Source of the DNA: a bacterium
GTDB taxonomy: Bacteria > Ratteibacteria > UBA8468
NCBI GenBank assembly: GCA_030672255.1
Contig: DAOVGU010000165.1
Coordinates: 1 to 14,796 of the forward strand
Length of the DNA: 14,796 nt
Direction of reading: 5' to 3'
Below the pieces are notes generated by a model. The model saw nothing but the letters and a program-made list of their open reading frames with translations, searched no databases and was not told where the DNA came from. This document shows positions 5,755 through 13,111 of this stretch, in pieces (position 1 is the stretch's first letter; each line of letters starts with the position of its first letter). The translations under genes and the position numbers were made by a program.

Positions 5755-6692
5755 TGAAAGGAATTATTACTTTAATGATCACAGGAACTTTATCTATTGC
5801 AGCTACCTATAATTGGAATAAAGCGCCTACATCAGAAGAGAACTCTTGCATTTTTAGTTTTGTTCAAATTACCGATACCCATTGTCTAAAGGTCGATAAG
5901 AAGTCTGAAAGACCACCGTCCAAAGCCTTCTTCCGGATAGGAGGATATAAATTTCACTGGAAGGATAGCGTTAATTCTCTCCCTATTTTGCAAAGTACAA
6001 TTGAATATATTAACTCTGATGTAAAACCAAATTTTGTTATTCACACTGGCGATATCAGTGACAGGGGCGACCTATCCAATCTAAAGATGGCTAAGGTGCT
6101 GTTAGATAGATTAAATTGCCCTTACTATCCGGTAATGGGTGACCACGATTTAGGAGGTTATTCTTATTCCAATTTTAATCGCTCTGATTGTAACTATATC
6201 AAAGTCCTTGGCCAGAGGTGTTATTCATTTAACTACCAGGATTGGCATATTATTATTTTGAGTATCTATCCCGATGATGAAGAATTAAACTGGTTGAAGA
6301 AGGATTTGTCTGAAAATGCTGAAAAACCAATTATTTTTGCCACTCATCGCTTGGTTATTGCTGATAGATTCAGTCTCTGGCTGGCTAAAAAATATTTAGG
6401 GGTTGAACTGCTTATGCCCAGAGCAGAGGAAGTTGTAACTATCCTGAAGGATTGCCAGAATGTAAAGATGGTTTTATCCGGCCATTGTCATAGCAATTTT
6501 CGCTGGAAGAGGTATGGCATTACCTTTATCTCTACTGCAGCTTTGTCGGAGGTTCCTCATCAGTTCAGACTTTTTCGGGTTTATCGAGATAGAATAACGA
6601 TTACTCTGTTTACCGCTAATACAGCCAACGATGTCTTTAATAAGCGATGGATTTCTCAATATTGTGGAATGGTTAAATTGAATAAAAAATAA
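5754..6692 (+). CDS. Calcineurin-type metallophosphoesterase with N-terminal export signal
   Basis: A 312-residue protein with the ordered metallophosphoesterase motifs: D-x-H (Asp41, His43 in FVQITDTHC), GD-x2-D (GDISD, residues 99-103), GDHD (129-132), THR near residue 200 and GHCHSN. The first 18 residues (MKGIITLMITGTLSIAAT) look like a signal peptide or anchor, so it probably acts in the periplasm. The metal-bridging Asn of the usual GNHD/E motif is Asp here. The ATG overlaps the cobO stop (TAATG), with a purine-rich AAGGGG upstream. The substrate is unknown. Coupling to cobO suggests, without proof, hydrolysis of a phosphorylated corrinoid or nucleotide-loop precursor; a general phosphodiesterase is the alternative. 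Confidence 0.85.
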   Translation: MKGIITLMITGTLSIAATYNWNKAPTSEENSCIFSFVQITDTHCLKVDKKSERPPSKAFFRIGGYKFHWKDSVNSLPILQSTIEYINSDVKPNFVIHTGDISDRGDLSNLKMAKVLLDRLNCPYYPVMGDHDLGGYSYSNFNRSDCNYIKVLGQRCYSFNYQDWHIIILSIYPDDEELNWLKKDLSENAEKPIIFATHRLVIADRFSLWLAKKYLGVELLMPRAEEVVTILKDCQNVKMVLSGHCHSNFRWKRYGITFISTAALSEVPHQFRLFRVYRDRITITLFTANTANDVFNKRWISQYCGMVKLNKK

Positions 6693-6704
6693 ATTAGCCG
6701 AGCA

Positions 6705-6788
6705 ATCCCTTCCTGCAAAAGCAGGAATCACCGCAGGGACGGCAACTACATATTTATTTTGTCTATGTAGTGGCAAAGCTTGCTTTGC
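6705..6788 (+). repeat. Triple-hairpin repeat, copy B
   Basis: TTCCTGCAAAAGCAGGAA (6710-6727) is followed by GCAGGGAC, then GCAACTACATA (6742-6752) pairing with TATGTAGTGGC (6764-6774), then GCAAAGCTTGCTTTGC (6773-6788). The layout matches copy A at 5131-5203, and the last stem differs from copy A by paired changes that keep complementarity (GCCGAGC/GCTCGGC against GCAAAGC/GCTTTGC). The two copies bracket cobO and the phosphoesterase gene. Confidence 0.7.
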
Positions 6789-6820
6789 CTGATTTACTTC
6801 GAAACTCCATACAATAAAAG

Positions 6821-7585
6821 ATGCAGGAGATAGCAGCTCATATTTACTCTCATTGGCAAAAAGAAGAGTTAAATGAGAGGCTGAAAAAAGTAGATTTAAC
6901 TCTCGTAGATATGGATGATTGTATTTATCCGGGAACGACCAATTTGACACTGTTGAGAAATCTCTCTCTTATTTTGCTTCAACAAGACAGATATAAGATT
7001 TTCTTCAGACTTATGACCTACCTGCCAGTTCTGCTCCTGATGAAATGTCTGCAACTGTTGGATTTGGGGGTGGATAATTGTAGACTAATTCTTTTCTTTT
7101 CCCGGATGGTAAGTAATATCCCCCTTTCCTATCTCCAGACTGCTGTTCAGCCTATTCCATCCAACTCTTTTCCTGGGGCAAAAGAGACCTTAACCATCCT
7201 CTCCAGGAAATCTAAGATAGGGTTAATTAGCTTAGGATTAAGCATAGTCTTAGAAGAATATAAAAAACAGTTTAGAGACGGAGGAATTCCATTAATTGAT
7301 TTCTACGACGGAACCCAAGTTAACCGGTTAAAATCGATAGACAAGAGCAAGAGAGTGAGAGGAAGGATAGAAGAATTTAAAGCGAAAATGCCACTGGTGA
7401 TCGGACATAATAGAGATGACCTGGGAATGATAAAGGTGGTTAAAGAGCAGGGCGGCCTTGTCTTTGGGTTTAACCCTTCCCGAGAAGTGGCCAAACAATG
7501 TGATATAATAGTAAGAGCCAAAGATTGGCGACCATTAGCAGGCTATCTACAACCATTACTGGGTGATGAGAGAAAAAACGAGTAA
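6821..7585 (+). CDS. HAD-superfamily hydrolase, phosphatase-like
   Basis: A 254-residue protein with HAD motifs. Motif I is LVDMDDCIYPG, with candidate nucleophile Asp30 and acid/base Asp32. A motif II-like strand is IGLISLGLS. The acidic motif IV is VIGHNRDDLGM. A helical cap of about 110 residues separates motif I from motif II, as in phosphoserine-phosphatase-like and ThrH-like members. ATG 6821 is the only sensible start before motif I; the Shine-Dalgarno is weak. It is 128 bases after the phosphoesterase gene, separated by hairpin copy B. The substrate is not evident from the sequence. A role in removing phosphate from a cobalamin nucleotide-loop intermediate is possible from context only. 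Confidence 0.78.
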   Translation: MQEIAAHIYSHWQKEELNERLKKVDLTLVDMDDCIYPGTTNLTLLRNLSLILLQQDRYKIFFRLMTYLPVLLLMKCLQLLDLGVDNCRLILFFSRMVSNIPLSYLQTAVQPIPSNSFPGAKETLTILSRKSKIGLISLGLSIVLEEYKKQFRDGGIPLIDFYDGTQVNRLKSIDKSKRVRGRIEEFKAKMPLVIGHNRDDLGMIKVVKEQGGLVFGFNPSREVAKQCDIIVRAKDWRPLAGYLQPLLGDERKNE

Positions 7586-7606
7586 ATACATCTACAGTCT
7601 CTTTTC

Positions 7607-7844
7607 GTAAGTACTCAGTGAACCACGTCATTGCGAACGAAGTGAAGCAATCCGACGCAGTCGTTGCGAGGAGTATTAACGACGAAGCAATCTCAAGAAG
7701 TGAGGGATTGCCACGCCTTTCGGGCTCGCAATGACATTACTCGGGATAAACTCCGCAATCTCGCTGTTTCAAGGATGGGATTGCCATGTCCGCCTGAGGC
7801 GGACTCGCAATGACAGGATGGAACCTACTTTACTGAATATTTAC
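7607..7844 (+). mobile_element. MITE copy 3 with perfect 8-bp target duplication
   Basis: A 238-bp element starts GTAAGTACTCAGTGAACCAC and ends TTTACTGAATATTTAC. It is flanked on both sides by CTCTTTTC (7599-7606 and 7845-7852), a perfect 8-bp target duplication. The interior carries two REP units, the second with a CCGCCTGAGGCGG palindrome, so it is longer than copy 4. It lies just after the HAD gene stop and fills much of the 597-bp gap before the lacI-family gene. Confidence 0.93.
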
Positions 7845-7948
7845 CTCTTTTCTGCCTATTGGATTTGGTGCTATAATTTTTTATCTGACTAATAAAGAGT
7901 TCAAAATAAAGATTTCTCTCTTTGAAAGGATAGTCGGTTTTATGTCCC

Positions 7949-7978
7949 TTGACAAAAAGAGTTTTATTATGATATTAT
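7949..7978 (+). promoter_or_regulatory. Sigma70-type promoter for the LacI-family operon
   Basis: TTGACA (7949-7954) is a perfect -35 box. After 18 bases comes TATTAT (7973-7978), five of six against TATAAT. It lies between MITE copies 3 and 4, about 200 bases before the present lacI-family start and only about 30 bases before the start codon that existed before copy 4 inserted. Confidence 0.6.
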
Positions 7979-7981
7979 TAT

Positions 7982-7993
7982 TTAAGCGGTTAA
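7982..7993 (+). promoter_or_regulatory. Candidate LacI-family operator
   Basis: TTAAGCGGTTAA is a 10-of-12 palindrome with a central CG, the hallmark of LacI/GalR-family operators. It begins four bases after the -10 box, where a bound repressor would block initiation. This suggests autoregulation of the operon. Found by eye; the regulator's own specificity is unknown. Confidence 0.35.
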
Positions 7994-8013
7994 TGTGAAG
8001 CGGCAAAGAAATG

Positions 8014-8177
8014 GTAAGTACTCAGTGAACCACGTCATTGCGAACGAAGTGAAGCAATCCGACGCAGTCGTTGCGAGGAGTGTTAGCGACGAAGCAATCT
8101 CAAAGAAGTGAGGGATTGCCACACTCACTTTGTTCGCTCGCAATGACAAGATGGAACGTACTTTACTGAATATTTAC
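8014..8177 (+). mobile_element. MITE copy 4 inserted at the lacI-family start codon
   Basis: A 164-bp element starts GTAAGTACTCAGT and ends ACTGAATATTTAC. Over the first 22 bases the two ends agree at 17 positions when one is inverted. Flanking sequence AAGAAATG occurs at 8006-8013 and again at 8178-8185, a perfect 8-bp target duplication. The duplicated ATG is the start codon of the downstream regulator. One REP unit fills the interior. Terminal GTAA and 8-bp duplications are traits of IS66-family transposition (recalled family knowledge); no transposase gene is in the window. Confidence 0.95.
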
Positions 8178-8182
8178 AAGAA

Positions 8183-9214
8183 ATGACAACTCTAAAGGAT
8201 ATAGCTAAAGAAGCGGGAGTTTCTACGGCTACTGTTTCTCAGGTATTAAATGACAAAGAGAATCCTTTTATAAGTCAGGCAACTAAGGAAGGAATATTGC
8301 AAGCTGCCGAGAGATTACATTACATTCCTAATAGGGTTGCCAGGGATTTAGCCCGGGGTTCAACTATGGTTTTGGGAGTGATAATTCCCAGGGCAGCAGA
8401 TCTCTTTTTCCCGGAAGTAGTGGAAGGGATAGAAGAGGCCGCCTCAACGAAGGGATATGATATAGTTCTATCTTACTCCGCGGGTAATTTTCAGAAGGAA
8501 AGAAAGCATATTCAATTATTATTGGAAAGGAAGGTTGACGGTTTGTTAGTTGCCCCGCTTGAAAATAACCAAAACATACCTATCTTTAGAGAACTTCTGG
8601 AGCGAAAATTTCCTTTTGTATTTATAGATAGGTACCTACCTGAGGTAAAAACAGACTTTGTGGTAAGCGATCTTAAGGATGGAGCCTGTGAGGCGGTCTC
8701 CTATCTTATCAGATTGGGGCGCACTAAAATCGTCCATATAACTAAAGACTCAAATATTTCTACAGTGAGGGATGTTCTGGAAGGATACAAAATGGCTCTT
8801 ATGAAAAACGGTCTAAAGATAAATCAAGAATTAGTAAAGGCAGTTAATTCTGAAATTAGCTCAAATAGTTATGAGGCAGGATATAATGGTATGAAGAAAC
8901 TTTTAGAGAAAAGAGTAGATTTTACTGCGGTCTTTTGTATAGATGACAATCTTGCCGTTGGAGCGCTCAAGACCTTAAAAGAGGCTAAACTTAAAGTCCC
9001 TCAGGATATCTCGGTAGTGGGAATGGACAATTTAGCTGTCTCTTCCTATTTGACTTCTCCCTTGACCTCGGTAGCCCAGAATAAAATTCAGATGGGGAAG
9101 CTAGCCAGTGAGATTTTAATAAAAAGGATTGAAAATCCAGAAAATAAAAAGAAACAAATTTTTCTAAAAACAAATTTAATTTTAAGAGAATCTACCAATG
9201 AAAAAGAAATTTAG
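8183..9214 (+). CDS. LacI/GalR-family transcriptional regulator
   Basis: A 343-residue repressor of the standard family length. The N-terminal helix-turn-helix is TLKDIAKEAGVSTATVSQVL (residues 3-22), with the hinge helix NRVARDLARGS. A periplasmic-binding-protein-like sensor domain begins at VLGVIIP and contains VDGLLVAPLE, FVFIDRYLP, FCIDDNLAVGALKTL and SVVGMDNLAVSSYLTSPLTSV, typical for sugar-type effectors. The start ATG lies in the target duplication made by MITE copy 4, so its present leader is element sequence with no clear Shine-Dalgarno. It heads an operon of URO-D-like, GH4 and 4Fe-4S genes and overlaps the next by 17 bases, so it probably controls that operon in response to a sugar or sugar derivative. 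Confidence 0.92.
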   Translation: MTTLKDIAKEAGVSTATVSQVLNDKENPFISQATKEGILQAAERLHYIPNRVARDLARGSTMVLGVIIPRAADLFFPEVVEGIEEAASTKGYDIVLSYSAGNFQKERKHIQLLLERKVDGLLVAPLENNQNIPIFRELLERKFPFVFIDRYLPEVKTDFVVSDLKDGACEAVSYLIRLGRTKIVHITKDSNISTVRDVLEGYKMALMKNGLKINQELVKAVNSEISSNSYEAGYNGMKKLLEKRVDFTAVFCIDDNLAVGALKTLKEAKLKVPQDISVVGMDNLAVSSYLTSPLTSVAQNKIQMGKLASEILIKRIENPENKKKQIFLKTNLILRESTNEKEI

Positions 9215-10394
9215 TTCCCGGGAAAGAATGTTGGCAACATTAGAAAGCAGGAAAACTAATTATATTCCCTGTAGTTTTATGATTTTTACCGCAATGGAAC
9301 AGAAATGTAAAAATCAGTTCGAATTTATAGAAAAGCAAATGGAATTGGGTTTAGATGTCAAGGTTGAACTGTCTGAACTTCCCTTTCGTTTTCATCCCGA
9401 GGTAAAGATTAAGGAATGGAAAGAAATAACAAAAGAGGAGAAACATCCCCTCCTTCATAAGGAGTACATTACACCGGCGGGAAGACTTACCACCATCGTA
9501 AGAAAAACAGAGGATTGGCCCTATAAGGACTCTGTTCCCCTTTTCAACGATTACCTTGCTCCCCGCTCCAAAAAATTTCTTATAGAAAAAAGAGAGGATT
9601 TGGAAGCTCTAAAATTTCTTTTCGCTGAACCAACATCTAAGGATATCTTTAATTTCAGAAACAAGAGTAAAAAATTAAAAGAATTCGCTCAAAAAAAAGG
9701 GCTTTTGGTCTCCGGAGGATGGAGAAGCTCTGGCCCGGAAAAAGGAATTGACGAGGATGGAGGAACGATGGGCGCAGATGCTCTTTTATGGCTCTGTGGT
9801 GGAGAAAATGCTATTCTTTTAGCAATGGATGAACCGGAAATGATAAAGGAACTTCTGCAAATGGTCTCTTCCTGGAATATAAAAAGAATGGAGATTTATC
9901 TTGAAGAAGGAATTGATTTATTGGTAAGGAGAGCCTGGTATGAAGGGACTGAGCTATGGTCTCCGACTTTATATCGCAGATTTATGTTTCCTGTTTTGAA
10001 GAAAGAGATAGAGCTCACACACCAAGCAGGAGCAAAGTTTGGTTATATTATGACCTCGGGAGTAATGCCTCTATTGGATGATTTTTTAGAATTGGGAATA
10101 GATGTCCTCATTGGGGTAGACCCAATTATGGGAAAAGGGACAGACTTGAACAAATTGAAAGAGAGATTAAAAGGAAAAATCTGTCTATGGGGCGGAGTCA
10201 ATGGATTTCTCACAATAGAGAAGGGGAATAAAGAAGAAGTAGAAGAAGCAGTTCAAAAAGCCATCTCTACTCTTGGGCCGGAAGGTTTTATCCTCTCTCC
10301 GGTAGACAATGTCACCGAAGATTCAGAAAAGAGCTGGGAGAATGTAAAGACGATGATTAAGAGATGGAAGGAGACAAGAAACTATGGCAAATAA
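9198..10394 (+). CDS. URO-D/MtaA-family protein lacking the usual zinc ligands
   Basis: A 398-residue protein with the uroporphyrinogen-decarboxylase/methylcobalamin:thiol methyltransferase layout. The start SSRERMLATLESRKTNYIPC matches the family opening 'RERvlaaLegr..DriP'. Barrel segments include LWSPTLYRRFMFPVLKKE, a 'HQAGAKFGY' strand and GIDVLIGVDPIMGK, then WGGVN. MtaA/CmuA enzymes bind zinc through an H-x-C pair and a later Cys; the aligned places here read YIMTSG (residues 283-288) and SPVDN (367-371), so all three ligands seem missing. It may be a catalytically different member acting on the operon's sugar-derived substrate. It overlaps the regulator by 17 bases and the GH4 gene by 11. 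Confidence 0.82.
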   Translation: MKKKFSSRERMLATLESRKTNYIPCSFMIFTAMEQKCKNQFEFIEKQMELGLDVKVELSELPFRFHPEVKIKEWKEITKEEKHPLLHKEYITPAGRLTTIVRKTEDWPYKDSVPLFNDYLAPRSKKFLIEKREDLEALKFLFAEPTSKDIFNFRNKSKKLKEFAQKKGLLVSGGWRSSGPEKGIDEDGGTMGADALLWLCGGENAILLAMDEPEMIKELLQMVSSWNIKRMEIYLEEGIDLLVRRAWYEGTELWSPTLYRRFMFPVLKKEIELTHQAGAKFGYIMTSGVMPLLDDFLELGIDVLIGVDPIMGKGTDLNKLKERLKGKICLWGGVNGFLTIEKGNKEEVEEAVQKAISTLGPEGFILSPVDNVTEDSEKSWENVKTMIKRWKETRNYGK

Positions 10395-11733
10395 AAAAAT
10401 AGTCTGTCTGGGTGGAGGTGCTTTATACTTTACAGGTGTGTTTGGTGATTTAGCTGTAACTGAAGAACTTAAGGGAAGCGAAATTGTCCTTTATGATATC
10501 GATCTGGAGAGAGCAAAACTGATGGCGAAATGCGGCAAAAGACTTTCTGATGAAGCAGGAGCAAACTTTAAAATATATGCTACCGGTAATCTTTCTCAAG
10601 CAGTAGATGGAGCAACTTTTGCTATTGGGGATATCGGAGGTATCGGAGGAGGCGGAGGTGGTTTTTACAAGCCCGGAGGAGTTCATATGCAAGATGTTCT
10701 CATCTCCGCTCGCTATGGAATATTCCAGGTTGTTGGCGATACCGCTGGTCCAGCCGCAATGATGGCTGGTTTCAGAACCATTCCCATTTACCTTAATATC
10801 TGTCGAGAGATGGAAAAAAGGTGTCCGAATGTTATCTTCATAAATCATGCTAATCCGATGGCCATTCTTTGTCGAGCAATGAATAAGTGCTCCCGCCTTA
10901 AAAATGTAATCGGTATCTGCCATGGAGTTCAGGGAGGTATTAAATATGCAGCAGAAATCCTTGAGGTTCCGGCAGAGGAGCTGGATACGGTCTGGATTGG
11001 GACAAACCATTACTACTGGTTTACTAAAATCTATCATCAAGGAAAGGACCTTTACCCAGAACTGCGAAAGAGGATGGCTACCCGTAAACCTCCAAAAGAA
11101 AGCATCTTGCATGCAAAATTATCCCAGATTTATGGGTATCAGATTGTTTATCCTGATGACTCCCACATCATTGAATTTTATCCCTTCCTTGCCCAGGTAA
11201 AGGATGGGAATTTACCTTATGGACTTTCTAAAGTTAAAGAAGGGGGAATTAATATATCCAGAATGTATAAGGGAGAAATTAAAGAGAAGCCATTTACCAG
11301 AGAGATGATAATCAAAGAATATAAGAAATATTTAAGTAAGGTTGCTCTTCCAAAAAGTCCTAGCGTTGAATCACTGGGTTCATTGATTGGAGCGCTTACC
11401 ACTGGAACCCGACATATCCATATCGTTAATATTCCAAATAAAGGTACGGTTCCCAACCTTCCAGATACTGCGGTCTTAGAGGTTGAGGGGGTTACCGATT
11501 CTCACTGTATAAGACCTCTCTATTTGGAAGAAGCACCTTTAGTACTAAAAGGGCAGTTAGAGAAAATAATTGCCTGGCAGGAACTGGTGGTAGATGCGGG
11601 TGTAAAAGGAGATAAAAAATTGGCTTTGCAGGCACTTATGCTTGACCCTCAAGCAATCCTTCCTGAGAAAGCAGAGCCAATGCTTGATGAGTTATTGGCT
11701 AACTCAAAAGAGTTACTGCCTCAATTTAAATAA
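10384..11733 (+). CDS. Glycoside hydrolase family 4-like, NAD- and metal-dependent
   Basis: GH4 enzymes cleave glycosides or glycosiduronic acids by transient NAD-dependent oxidation at C3 with a divalent metal. The 449-residue product has an N-terminal NAD-binding strand and glycine loop (IVCLGGGALYF), a TAGPAAMMAGFRTIP segment, and NHANPMA with Asn157 and Pro158. GICHG contains Cys179, and IGTNHYYWF contains Asn208 and His209; these correspond to the family's metal-binding Cys and His. An unusual Gly-rich stretch (GGIGGGGGG, residues 85-93) replaces the usual segment near the sugar site. AAGGAG at 10368-10373 precedes the ATG inside the end of the URO-D-like gene. The substrate could be an alpha-galacturonide or another glycoside; sequence alone does not settle it. 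Confidence 0.85.
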   Translation: MANKKIVCLGGGALYFTGVFGDLAVTEELKGSEIVLYDIDLERAKLMAKCGKRLSDEAGANFKIYATGNLSQAVDGATFAIGDIGGIGGGGGGFYKPGGVHMQDVLISARYGIFQVVGDTAGPAAMMAGFRTIPIYLNICREMEKRCPNVIFINHANPMAILCRAMNKCSRLKNVIGICHGVQGGIKYAAEILEVPAEELDTVWIGTNHYYWFTKIYHQGKDLYPELRKRMATRKPPKESILHAKLSQIYGYQIVYPDDSHIIEFYPFLAQVKDGNLPYGLSKVKEGGINISRMYKGEIKEKPFTREMIIKEYKKYLSKVALPKSPSVESLGSLIGALTTGTRHIHIVNIPNKGTVPNLPDTAVLEVEGVTDSHCIRPLYLEEAPLVLKGQLEKIIAWQELVVDAGVKGDKKLALQALMLDPQAILPEKAEPMLDELLANSKELLPQFK

Positions 11734-11752
11734 ATAAAAAAACAGAGACCAA

Positions 11753-13111
11753 ATGATAAGTGTAAGAAAATTAACCGAAGAAGTAAAAAATGAGGCAATA
11801 AGATTAGGTGCGGACTTAGTTGGCATAGCAAATGTGGAACGATGGAAATATGCTCCTGAAAGGTTGAGTCCCAAAGCTCACCTGCCTTCTGCTCAATCAG
11901 TAATAGTTATGGCAATTCATTACCCTGATGCCGGGGTGGAATTCGAAGGGGAGCCATCAGCCAATTATGGCGTAGGGTATGCAACAGGTATGCTTCCCAA
12001 ACTTGATACTATGAGTTATCAGATGGCACGATTTTTGGAGGCAAAAGGATATCGTGTTTTACCATTTCCAAACACAGGTTGGTGGTACCATCGGGTATTT
12101 AAAGAACTTAAAAGGGAACACAGCGGGAATTTTTCTCACATGCACGCGGCGGTAGCCGCAGGATTGGGAGAATTTGGCTGGCATGGTATGTTTATGTCTC
12201 CCCAGTATGGACCACGAGAGCGATTGGTCTCGGTTATTACCGATGCATCTCTTATACCTGACCCTTTGTACAATGGTCCAAAATTATGCGATAAATGTAT
12301 GGAATGTGTCAAACACTGTGCTGGAGGAGGATTGAAGCATGACCTCTTACCTCCGGGTAAAAGCGTGGTGCAAATAGAAGGGAAAAAATACGAATATGCA
12401 AAAATGAACCGCTGGAATTGTATCTGGGGAGAACAAGCTCATCTTGATGTGTTGAAAAAACCTAAACATATAGATGAGGAGACCATTTATCAAGCATTTG
12501 ATTCAGGTATGAATCCTATTGGAGGATATCTTGCCGATTGCCTCCGCTTTTGTATGAGCAGACCTATCCGAAAATATAATAAAAACTATTCCCGGGCTCC
12601 GAGACGTCTCAAAAAAGCAGCCGATTTATCTCAGGAAGAAAAACTAAAACGCATTCGTCAGTTGGCAATATCCTCAAGTGCAGATTATCTGGCCATAGTT
12701 CCAATTGAAAAAATTGATGATACCAATCTCGATTTTCCCAAGGGTTATCCCTATGAAGAAAAGATGAGGAAACTTTTCCCTAGAATTATAGTTCTGGGAA
12801 GGAGAGTTCAAACAGAGATAAAAAACCTAACTGGGCTAAATGCAAACTCTCTGAAGTATTCCATCTCAATCCGTCTACAAATTGGGGTAGGGAATCTTTG
12901 CCGAATGTTAGATAACTGGGGAGATGACGGTATGCCTTTGTCCCGCTGGACAAGTTGGGATGATAAGTCTAACTCTTATCGGTTGCGGGTTGGGGCAATG
13001 CCGCTTGCTAAAAGCGCTTTAAGGTATAAAGGGCTCAAAGGAAAAAATATTATTTATCAAGGGTTGCTGACCAATGTCAAATTTGAGGAATTAAAGGAAG
13101 AATTTAATTAA
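11753..13111 (+). CDS. QueG/reductive-dehalogenase-like 4Fe-4S protein with duplicated N-terminal fold
   Basis: A 452-residue cytoplasmic redox protein. Residues 1-175 follow the pattern of epoxyqueuosine reductase and reductive-dehalogenase-like proteins: LGADLVGIANVERW, SVIVMAIHYP, HAAVAAGLGEFGWHGMFMSP and QYGPRERLVSVITDA. The cluster motif CDKCMECVKHC gives Cys179, 182, 185 and 189. Cys223 (RWNCIWGE) and Cys263/Cys267 (CLRFC) complete a seven-cysteine set shared with the next protein. From about residue 295 the N-terminal fold appears a second time (LAISSSADYLAIVPIEKI, then FPRIIVLGRRV) without a cluster. Relatives use cobalamin, which would link this operon to the B12 block (inference). 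It starts 19 bases after the GH4 stop with a weak ribosome-binding site. Confidence 0.82.
   Translation: MISVRKLTEEVKNEAIRLGADLVGIANVERWKYAPERLSPKAHLPSAQSVIVMAIHYPDAGVEFEGEPSANYGVGYATGMLPKLDTMSYQMARFLEAKGYRVLPFPNTGWWYHRVFKELKREHSGNFSHMHAAVAAGLGEFGWHGMFMSPQYGPRERLVSVITDASLIPDPLYNGPKLCDKCMECVKHCAGGGLKHDLLPPGKSVVQIEGKKYEYAKMNRWNCIWGEQAHLDVLKKPKHIDEETIYQAFDSGMNPIGGYLADCLRFCMSRPIRKYNKNYSRAPRRLKKAADLSQEEKLKRIRQLAISSSADYLAIVPIEKIDDTNLDFPKGYPYEEKMRKLFPRIIVLGRRVQTEIKNLTGLNANSLKYSISIRLQIGVGNLCRMLDNWGDDGMPLSRWTSWDDKSNSYRLRVGAMPLAKSALRYKGLKGKNIIYQGLLTNVKFEELKEEFN

Noticed and set aside
5131..6788. Hairpin copies A and B as integron attC sites
   Set aside because: No GTTRRRY core site or integrase is present, and the three-stem design differs from attC.
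895..8177. Spaced MITE/REP copies as a CRISPR array
   Set aside because: Copies are far apart, unequal in length, have terminal inverted repeats and target duplications, and no cas genes occur.
10450..11112. Reverse-strand 220-codon frame in the GH4 gene
   Set aside because: It is a shadow of the GH4 coding strand; the forward product has all family motifs.
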